From assembly GCA_024278035.1 (NCBI GenBank), contig JAJRUA010000413.1, positions 1 to 5,019 of the forward strand: a stretch of DNA of 5,019 nt. Reading direction: 5' to 3'. Both the position numbers and the translations under genes were made by a program. The notes beneath the pieces were generated by a model. The model did no database searches and was not told the origin of the DNA. It saw only the letters and a list, made by a program, of their open reading frames with translations. This DNA comes from Planctomycetota bacterium (GTDB taxonomy: Bacteria; Planctomycetota; Planctomycetia; Pirellulales; Lacipirellulaceae). Below are positions 1-5,019 of this stretch, one piece after another. How positions within the stretch are numbered: the first letter of the stretch is position 1; every line of letters begins with the position of its first letter.

Positions 1-9
1 AAAAAAAGT

Positions 10-37
10 AACTAGCGTCTAGCAACTAGCAACTCCC
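10..37. repeat. Heptamer tandem repeat downstream of nqrA
   Basis: Four consecutive 7-mers are visible: AACTAGC, GTCTAGC, AACTAGC, AACTCCC. They begin right after a run of seven A. The array lies 11 bp beyond the nqrA stop codon. Read on the minus strand, the CTAG-containing units can form only very short 4 bp stems before a T7 run at 7-1, so a weak terminator for nqrA is possible but not convincing. The function is unknown. The array may continue the degenerate repeat content seen in the other spacers of this window. Confidence 0.6.
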
Positions 38-48
38 TACTCACTTCC

Positions 49-1401
49 TTATCCGTCTCGCTCGACCATTGTCAGACACTCTCTCAGCATCGGGCCGTAC
101 TCGCCTTTGCTGGCACAGACGAACGAACAGAGGCTTAGGTCCTCTTCATCCAATTCCAGACCGCCGAGCAACTGAAGCTCTTCGGTGTCTTTCACACAAA
201 GGGACTTGAGCAGCGGAGTCGGGATAATATCAAGCGGCAAGACCCGCTCGTATTGGCCCAAGGGAACAATCGCCCGGTGGCTTCCTTCCGTGCTCGTCGT
301 GAGGTTGAACTGTTTACCAAGTTTGCCGATCCAGTTTTCGGCAAAGATACGCAGGACCGAAAATTTGCCAAACCCGGGGCCCATCCAGCCGAGAAACTCT
401 CGCTCGGTCCCTTCGGTGAGCTGGGTCACCTGTAGGTGGCGTCGGCCCAGGTGCTCAGCCATCGCCCGACGGGCACGTCCCGAAAGGGCCGACCCGCTAA
501 TCGTGCGAACGCCCCCTTTCGTCCCGTCCGTTAAATCATCAAGGCTTGCCCCGATTCGTGTACGAACCAAGCGAGGATTCTCTGCCGCGGGGCCGGCGAC
601 CGACACAACGCGGTCCATCGTCAGTTCGCCAGTTAAGAACAGGTGGCCAATCGCTAGCACATCCTGGTAGTTGATATCCCAACAGGGCCGCTCCAAGCTC
701 ACGGGGGCCAGGAAATGCATGTGCGTCCCAGCCAAACCGGCCGGATGCGGCCCGCCAAACTCCGCGACTTCCACGCAACCAAGGTCTTCGCCGGGCAAGC
801 TCGCTCCGACCGCTTTACAGAGCCAGGTTTTTCCGTCGGTCAAAGTGCTAAGCGCCTGCAAACCCGCAACAAACTCTGCTGGTTTCTCAGCGATCACCAG
901 TGCGGGGTCGGCCGCATGGGGGTTCGTGTCCGTTGCCGTAACAAACAGAGCGTAAGGCGAAGTCCCAGGAGCCGGGTTCTTGCTAAAGGGCCGGGTCCGC
1001 AGCGCGGTCCAAAGACCCGAATCAATCAGATTCTGCTGAACTTTGCCCCGAGAGAGTTGAGCAAGGTTCTCATCGCGATAAGCGGTAAACTTCTCTGAGG
1101 CATCTCCCTCAAGCTCAACGACAACCGACTCAAACTTCCGTTTCGGTCCGCGATGGACCGCCACCACACGCCCGGCACCGGGCGACGTGTGCTTCACGCC
1201 CACGGTCTTCTTGTCGGTGAAGAGAACTTGTCCCAGCTTGACCGTATCGCCTTCGGCGACTTCCATCGTCGGCTTCATACCGACATAGTCGTCGGCAACC
1301 AGAGCAACCGTCTTGATGGTAGGGCCAGCAACGATCGTCTGCTCAGGAGCCCCTGCCAGTGGCAGGTCCAACCCTTTACTGAACTCAAAACGGTTAGCCA
1401 T
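49..1401 (-). CDS. nqrA: Na+-translocating NADH:quinone reductase subunit A (NqrA)
   Basis: NqrA is the cytoplasm-facing subunit of the six-subunit Na+-NQR complex, which passes electrons from NADH to quinone and pumps Na+ out of the cell; it is linked to quinone binding. The 450-residue product (Vibrio NqrA is about 446) is recognisable along its whole length. It has the family opening KGLDLPLAGAPEQ at residues 9-21 and a biotinyl-lipoyl-like N-terminal part with DDYVGMKPTMEVAEGD (about 37-52). Further on are DSGLWTALRTRPFSK (127-141), GPHPAGLAGTHMHF (217-230), NPRLVRTRIGASLDDLTDG (275-293) and a C-terminal LDEEDLSLCSFVC block (417-429). The ATG at 1401 is preferred because the family starts just before KGLDLP and AGGAAA lies 10 nt upstream; a GTG at 1443 would add 14 unmatched residues. 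The frame is intact. nqrB and the other subunits would be expected beyond the left edge, but are not visible. The gene is divergent from sucCD. Confidence 0.96.
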   Translation of the reverse strand: MANRFEFSKGLDLPLAGAPEQTIVAGPTIKTVALVADDYVGMKPTMEVAEGDTVKLGQVLFTDKKTVGVKHTSPGAGRVVAVHRGPKRKFESVVVELEGDASEKFTAYRDENLAQLSRGKVQQNLIDSGLWTALRTRPFSKNPAPGTSPYALFVTATDTNPHAADPALVIAEKPAEFVAGLQALSTLTDGKTWLCKAVGASLPGEDLGCVEVAEFGGPHPAGLAGTHMHFLAPVSLERPCWDINYQDVLAIGHLFLTGELTMDRVVSVAGPAAENPRLVRTRIGASLDDLTDGTKGGVRTISGSALSGRARRAMAEHLGRRHLQVTQLTEGTEREFLGWMGPGFGKFSVLRIFAENWIGKLGKQFNLTTSTEGSHRAIVPLGQYERVLPLDIIPTPLLKSLCVKDTEELQLLGGLELDEEDLSLCSFVCASKGEYGPMLRECLTMVERDG

Positions 1402-1411
1402 CGTGTTCGCG

Positions 1412-1417
1412 TTTCCT
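1412..1417 (-). promoter_or_regulatory. Candidate ribosome binding site deciding the nqrA start
   Basis: AGGAAA on the minus strand lies 10 nt before the ATG at 1401. It is a weak, slightly distant Shine-Dalgarno match, but it supports that ATG over the in-frame GTG at 1443, which is preceded by an A-rich run without a comparable motif. Confidence 0.4.
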
Positions 1418-1500
1418 AAAATTAGACCCTGGGGATCGGTCACTTTTTTTTAGACCGTACTTCCATGCCAGCAATGTGTCACCCTGCCACAGCAACCAAC

Positions 1501-1518
1501 TTGTGAATAATTTCACAA
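1501..1518. promoter_or_regulatory. CRP/FNR-type operator palindrome
   Basis: TTGTGAA and TTCACAA form a perfect 7 bp inverted repeat around TAAT. The core reads TGTGA-N6-TCACA, which is the consensus of the CRP branch of the Crp/Fnr regulator family. It covers the -10 of the candidate nqrA promoter, a position that would favour repression there. For sucC it lies about 310 bp upstream of the candidate start point, far for direct activation. Which regulator binds is not known; the family assignment comes from the motif alone. Confidence 0.55.
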
Positions 1519-1535
1519 TATCGACCGTTCGTCAA
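1507..1535 (-). promoter_or_regulatory. Candidate sigma70-type promoter for nqrA
   Basis: On the minus strand TTGACG (1535-1530, 5 of 6 matches to TTGACA) is followed after exactly 17 nt by AATTAT (1512-1507, 4 of 6 matches to TATAAT). Transcription would start near 1500, giving a leader of about 100 nt before the ATG at 1401. The -10 hexamer lies inside the CRP-like palindrome at 1501-1518. This is a motif match only. A promoter closer to the gene cannot be excluded. Confidence 0.4.
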
Positions 1536-1630
1536 CCGGACTAAAGACTTTCGACCACCAACTGCGGCTTATCCGATGGTAAGAAGTCCACTAAGGGAAC
1601 TTGGGCAAGGTGACGGGTCGATCTTCCTCG

Positions 1631-1773
1631 CCAACCACAACTCTCAGGAGAATTGCAAAGTTGGTATGGAGTCGTCCTAGCCGCAGGCGGAAGCCGCGGA
1701 GATGGGCGAAAAACCGCGGCTCCCGCCTGCGGCTGCAACCATAGCTTCGACTTTGCAGCTTTCCAACCACAAC
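1631..1773. repeat. Palindromic MITE-like element with 11 bp flanking direct repeats
   Basis: The 11-mer CCAACCACAAC occurs at 1631-1641 and again at 1763-1773, bracketing a nested inverted-repeat unit. From outside in, the arms are TGCAAAGT (1654-1661) with ACTTTGCA (1750-1757), TATGG (1665-1669) with CCATA (1739-1743), and a 21 bp stem with one mismatch (1679-1699 with 1714-1734) closed by a 14-nt loop. The left arm 1644-1661 recurs with one mismatch after sucD at 4102-4119. The layout resembles a small non-autonomous inserted element with a target duplication, but the direct repeat could instead be part of the repeat family. No protein is encoded: open frames crossing it are low-complexity products of the palindrome. 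Confidence 0.6.
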
Positions 1774-1784
1774 GCCCCCGCCCG

Positions 1785-1813
1785 TTGTAGCCGTCCGGCA
1801 AGGCTCCTATACT
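1785..1813 (+). promoter_or_regulatory. Candidate sigma70-type promoter for sucCD
   Basis: TATACT (1808-1813, 5 of 6 matches to TATAAT) lies 17 nt after TTGTAG (1785-1790, 3 of 6 matches to TTGACA). Initiation near 1820 would leave a leader of about 57 nt before the sucC ATG. The promoter sits just outside the right direct repeat of the palindromic element, so insertion of that element would have replaced whatever lay further upstream. Confidence 0.4.
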
Positions 1814-1876
1814 TCGGCCTAATTCGAGGCCCAACTCGCTCTTTACCGAAACGAAAATCGCTTACTTACAGCCCCT

Positions 1877-3067
1877 ATGAAAATCCATGAGTTCCAGGCC
1901 AAAGGCCTGTTGCGTGACGCTGGCATCCCGGTCCCCGAAAGCATCGTTGCCAAAACCCCCGCCGAAGCTGCCGCCGCTTTTGACAAGCTGGGAGGCCCTC
2001 TGGCGGTCGTCAAAGCCCAGATTCACGCTGGCGGACGGGGCAAAGGGACTGTCAAAGCCAAACCGGACCAACACGGCGTTGAGCTTGTAAAATCCTCAGG
2101 CGATGCCAAACGAGTTGCCGAAAATCTCCTCGGCGGCGAACTCGTCACCATCCAAACGGGCCCTGCTGGCCAGACCGTCAACCAAGTCCTTGTCGAAGCC
2201 GGCTGCGACATCGCTCGGGAGCTCTACCTTGGCATCGTTATTGATCGTGTTACGAATAAGCCCGTCATGATGGCCTCGACCGAAGGGGGAATGGACATTG
2301 AGAAGGTTGCCGAAGAGACGCCCGAGCGGATATTCAAAGAGGCGTTCGACCCGGACTTCGGCCTGCTCCCTTACCAAACACGCAAGCTGGCCAAAAAATT
2401 GGGCCTCACCGGCAAGTCGGTCCGCTCTGCCGGGAAGTTCATGACCGCCATCGCCCGGCTCTTCGTCAAGCAAGATTGCAGCATGGCGGAGATCAACCCA
2501 CTGGTCGTCACCGGCGAAGGGGAGCTCATGGCCCTCGATGCCAAAATCGCGTTCGACGACAACGCCGAGTTCCGCCATGCCGATCTCATGGAGCTACGCG
2601 ACAAGAACGAAGAAGACCCTGCCGAACTGCGGGCGGGCGAAGCGGACCTCAGCTACATCCAGCTCGAAGGCAACATCGGCTGCCTAGTGAATGGTGCGGG
2701 CCTTGCGATGAGCACGATGGACATCATCAAACTCCACGGTGGCGAACCGGCCAACTTCCTGGACGTCGGCGGCGGAGCGGGCGTCGAACAAGTCACCGAA
2801 GCCTTTCGGATTTTGCTGGACGATAAAAACGTGAAAGCGGTCCTCGTCAATATCTTCGGCGGCATCATGCAGTGCACAACCATTGCCGGTGCCGTGCTGG
2901 CGGCGTACGAATCGGTCGGTTTTAACATCCCGCTCGTCGTCCGCCTCGAAGGAACCGAAGTCGAGGAGGGGCGCAAGATGCTCTCCGACAGCGGCGTCGC
3001 CATCATCAGTGCCGAAGGCCTTACCGATGCCGCCAAAAAAGTTGTCGCCGCCGCAGGCGCAGCTTAA
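1877..3067 (+). CDS. sucC: Succinyl-CoA synthetase (ADP/GDP-forming) beta subunit
   Basis: With SucD this catalyses succinyl-CoA + NDP + phosphate to succinate + CoA + NTP, the substrate-level phosphorylation step of the TCA cycle, in the cytoplasm. The 396-residue protein (E. coli 388) has an N-terminal ATP-grasp domain (about 1-240) and a C-terminal CoA-ligase domain (about 262-390). Visible signatures are [11 protein letters not shown] at 46-56 for nucleotide binding, [19 protein letters not shown] (132-150), AEINPLVVT with E205 and N207, and the metal-ligand region [13 protein letters not shown] around D221. The ligase domain has [20 protein letters not shown] (272-291), NFLDVGGGA (293-301) and NIFGGI (325-330). 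The usual RCD after GGI(V/M) is QCT here (Q332-C333-T334). No Shine-Dalgarno motif is evident before the ATG, but the start fits the family's MKIHEFQAK opening. ATP versus GTP preference cannot be told from what I see. Confidence 0.98.
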   Translation: MKIHEFQAKGLLRDAGIPVPESIVAKTPAEAAAAFDKLGGPLAVVKAQIHAGGRGKGTVKAKPDQHGVELVKSSGDAKRVAENLLGGELVTIQTGPAGQTVNQVLVEAGCDIARELYLGIVIDRVTNKPVMMASTEGGMDIEKVAEETPERIFKEAFDPDFGLLPYQTRKLAKKLGLTGKSVRSAGKFMTAIARLFVKQDCSMAEINPLVVTGEGELMALDAKIAFDDNAEFRHADLMELRDKNEEDPAELRAGEADLSYIQLEGNIGCLVNGAGLAMSTMDIIKLHGGEPANFLDVGGGAGVEQVTEAFRILLDDKNVKAVLVNIFGGIMQCTTIAGAVLAAYESVGFNIPLVVRLEGTEVEEGRKMLSDSGVAIISAEGLTDAAKKVVAAAGAA

Positions 3068-3079
3068 CCCAACAAAAAA

Positions 3080-3190
3080 TTTCACCACAGAGTTCACTGA
3101 GAACACGGAGAAGCGGCCCCCTATAGCCGTGCCATCCTGGCACGGAAAGCTCCCCGCCCTCTTTCTCCCTTGTTTCCCTCGGTGCTAAAT
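3080..3190. repeat. Imperfect palindromic intergenic repeat between sucC and sucD
   Basis: The left arm (3080-3113, containing CACCACAGAG and GAACACGGAGAA) belongs to a CACAGAG/CACGGAG-type intergenic sequence that I recall from many bacterial genomes. The right arm (3161-3190, CTTTCTCCC through CTCGGTGCTAAAT) is a degraded reverse complement of it; the innermost 16 positions agree at about 10. Between the arms lies a separate perfect hairpin at 3127-3145. No reading frame of interest covers the spacer, which occupies nearly the whole gap between sucC and sucD. Confidence 0.55.
3127..3145. repeat. Perfect 8 bp hairpin in the sucC-sucD spacer
   Basis: CCGTGCCA (3127-3134) pairs perfectly with TGGCACGG (3138-3145) around the loop TCC. 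No T-run follows on either strand, so it is not a typical intrinsic terminator. In a sucCD transcript it could stabilise or insulate the upstream message, or it may be a short dispersed repeat inserted into the larger imperfect palindrome. Confidence 0.7.
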
Positions 3191-3207
3191 CAAAAGAACC
3201 ATCATCC

Positions 3208-4095
<888 letters not shown>

Positions 4096-4101
4096 TTACC
4101 A

Positions 4102-4127
4102 TCAGGAGAACTGCAAAGTCCTTTTTT
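4102..4127 (+). repeat. Repeat 18-mer and possible weak terminator after sucD
   Basis: The sequence TCAGGAGAACTGCAAAGT (4102-4119) matches 1644-1661 with a single C/T difference. The same stretch can fold as AGG and ACT pairing with AGT and CCT around a GCAA loop (4104-4122, three-base bulge), followed by a T-run ending at 4127. That resembles a weak intrinsic terminator for sucCD. It could equally be the outer end of the insertion sequence that follows, or a remnant of the same repeat family as the element before sucC. The three readings cannot be separated from this window. Confidence 0.45.
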
Positions 4128-4157
4128 CCGAACCGCCGTCAGATTTGCCCCGTAGGA

Positions 4158-4208
4158 GCATGCATCAGGGGGGCTCTTTTTCTCCGAAGGAGCCTGTGGG
4201 ATGCATGC
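4158..4208 (+). promoter_or_regulatory. Inverted repeat enclosing the transposase ribosome binding site and start codon
   Basis: GCATGCAT (4158-4165) is the exact complement of ATGCATGC (4201-4208), which contains the transposase ATG. Inside it, GGCTC (4172-4176) pairs with GAGCC (4190-4194), and alternatively CTCC (4182-4185) with GGAG (4189-4192), both covering the AAGGAG ribosome binding site. In a transcript reading through from sucCD this could mask translation initiation, as known for read-through protection in IS10 and IS50. Both 8-mers are built of self-complementary hexamers, so chance pairing is more likely than for an ordinary 8 bp match. Confidence 0.35.
4187..4192 (+). promoter_or_regulatory. 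Strong ribosome binding site of the transposase gene
   Basis: AAGGAG sits 8 nt before the ATG at 4201. It is the only strong Shine-Dalgarno match in the window and supports that start. It contrasts with sucC and sucD, which show none. Confidence 0.7.
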
Positions 4209-5019
4209 TAAAACTCTTCTCGCCGCGTTTTCTCAATTAGAGGATCCCCGTTGTCGCCGGGGTGTACGACATCCATTTGCTGGCATAGTCGTTCTGATGT
4301 TACTGGGAATGCTCGCCCGGATTCGTGAAGTGGAAGTGCTCGTTCGCTGGGCGAGCGTTCATTGGGACCAACTCCAGGGGCCACTCGGCTTTGATCGGGA
4401 TGAACCGCCTTGTGCCACTTCCGACTGAGGCAAGACACTAGCTCAGTGCCAAGTCGTTGATTTTCAAGCTGCACTAGCCATTTGGCTACGTGATTGCGTA
4501 GCCAATTCCGATACCGAAGGCGTTCTTGCCGTCGATGGCAAGACGGCAAAACAGGGGCTCGACGAGAACGGTCGTCCGCTGCATAGGCTCAATGCATTTG
4601 TGCATGATCTTCAAGCGGTTGTTGGCCAATGGTCGACCGGTGCGGAAAAAACCAACGAACCGACCTTACTGCGTCATCACCTGGAAGAATTACTCGACAC
4701 CTACCCGATGTTGCGATTGATCACCGGTGACGCAATCTTTGCGCAGCGCCCCTTGGCTGAGTTGATCTGCGCCAAGAACCGCGATTATCTACTGCAACCA
4801 AGGCGACACTCTCGACGCCCTGGAGCACTGCTTCTCTCAAGCGATCGATCGACGGCCAGCAGCCGAGACGACTGAAAAAAAGGGGCGATGCAGGAAACTC
4901 GTCGTGTATGGGTTGATCTAGACAACGCCGATTACATCCGGGAAACGCTCGATCTACCAGGTTGCCAAATTGGTCTGCGTGTCGATCGTGAATTGCGTAC
5001 TGACGATGGTGAAATCGTG
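4201..5019 (+). pseudogene. ISAs1-family (H-repeat type) DDE transposase, broken and cut by the window edge
   Basis: The family N-terminus is clear: a leucine-rich opening, then EDPRCRRGVRHPF (residues 14-26) and a hydrophobic stretch IVVLMLLGMLA. After an in-frame TGA at 4426-4428 the same frame resumes with LAQCQVVDFQAALAIWLRD. It reaches LAVDGKT (first catalytic Asp at codon 112) and LITGDAIFAQ (second Asp at codon 177), then NRDYLL. Near 4795 an apparent 11-nt loss removes the family's xVKG before NQ and shifts reading to the second frame (NQGDTLDALEHCFSQAID). At the A7 run (4875-4881) the family sequence returns to the first frame as GAMQETRRVWVDLDNADYIRE and runs to 5019. The region with the third acidic residue would lie beyond the window. 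With three lesions it is most likely inactive unless supplied in trans. The intact family length is roughly 370 residues. Confidence 0.88.

Larger units (their letters stand above)
4103..5019 (+). mobile_element. ISAs1-family insertion sequence, degenerate, right end outside window
   Basis: The transposase remnant at 4201 onward identifies an IS of the ISAs1 (H-repeat-associated) family. The left boundary is uncertain. CAGGAG at 4103 and CAGGGG at 4166 both follow the same CAT context and are candidate tips. The first would place the IS seven bases after the sucD stop, with any target duplication overlapping the end of sucD. The terminal inverted repeat and duplication cannot be confirmed because the right end is not in the window. 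Confidence 0.6.

Noticed and set aside
10..37. Heptamer array as part of a CRISPR
   Set aside because: The units are 7 bp and contiguous, with no spacers and no cas genes in view.
1402..1443. Longer nqrA start at the GTG at 1443
   Set aside because: The extra 14 residues have no match to the NqrA N-terminus and no ribosome binding site precedes the GTG, while the ATG at 1401 fits the family start.
1679..1734. Large hairpin as an intrinsic terminator
   Set aside because: Neither strand has a T-run after the stem, and it lies between two divergent genes where no transcript would need to end.
1541..1834. Minus-strand open frame of 97 codons in the nqrA-sucC spacer
   Set aside because: It runs through the palindromic element, and its Pro/Ala/Arg-rich sequence mirrors the two arms of the palindrome. 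It resembles no known family and has no good start context.
2096..2578. Minus-strand open frame of 160 codons inside sucC
   Set aside because: It lies entirely antisense to the conserved ATP-grasp domain of sucC and has no recognisable features of its own.
3127..3145. Hairpin as a terminator between sucC and sucD
   Set aside because: No T-run follows, and ending transcription here would separate the two subunits of one enzyme.

Overview
The window reads as chromosomal DNA of a Gram-negative-type bacterium, probably a planctomycete (Pirellulales-like). This is an inference from four things: moderately GC-rich coding DNA, a Na+-NQR subunit beside sucCD, weak or absent Shine-Dalgarno sequences on the housekeeping genes, and repeat-rich intergenic spacers. 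No rRNA or other marker gene confirms it.

Layout. A short heptamer tandem repeat (about 10-37) lies just beyond the end of nqrA. nqrA is on the minus strand (1401 down to 49) and encodes the peripheral quinone-side subunit A of the sodium-pumping NADH:quinone reductase. A 475 bp divergent spacer follows (1402-1876). It carries a perfect CRP/FNR-type palindrome (1501-1518) over a candidate nqrA promoter, a 21 bp-stem palindromic element flanked by an 11 bp direct repeat (1631-1773), and a candidate sucC promoter (1785-1813). Next come sucC (1877-3067) and sucD (3208-4095), the beta and alpha subunits of succinyl-CoA synthetase. They are separated by an unusual 140 bp spacer made of an imperfect palindromic repeat around a perfect 8 bp hairpin. 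Seven bases after the sucD stop begins an 18-mer nearly identical to one arm of the element upstream of sucC. From 4201 to the window edge runs an ISAs1-family (H-repeat type) transposase gene that is broken by an in-frame TGA, a probable 11-nt deletion and a frame change at an A7 run.

Functionally, sucCD carries out the substrate-level phosphorylation step of the TCA cycle, and Na+-NQR oxidises the NADH that the cycle produces and stores the energy as a sodium gradient. The divergent arrangement with a global-regulator-type palindrome between them could let carbon and respiratory status set both transcripts, but this is inference. I found no clearly new multi-gene system. The most unusual content is the non-coding DNA: the palindromic elements, the CRP-like operator, and the structured leader of the broken transposase gene.
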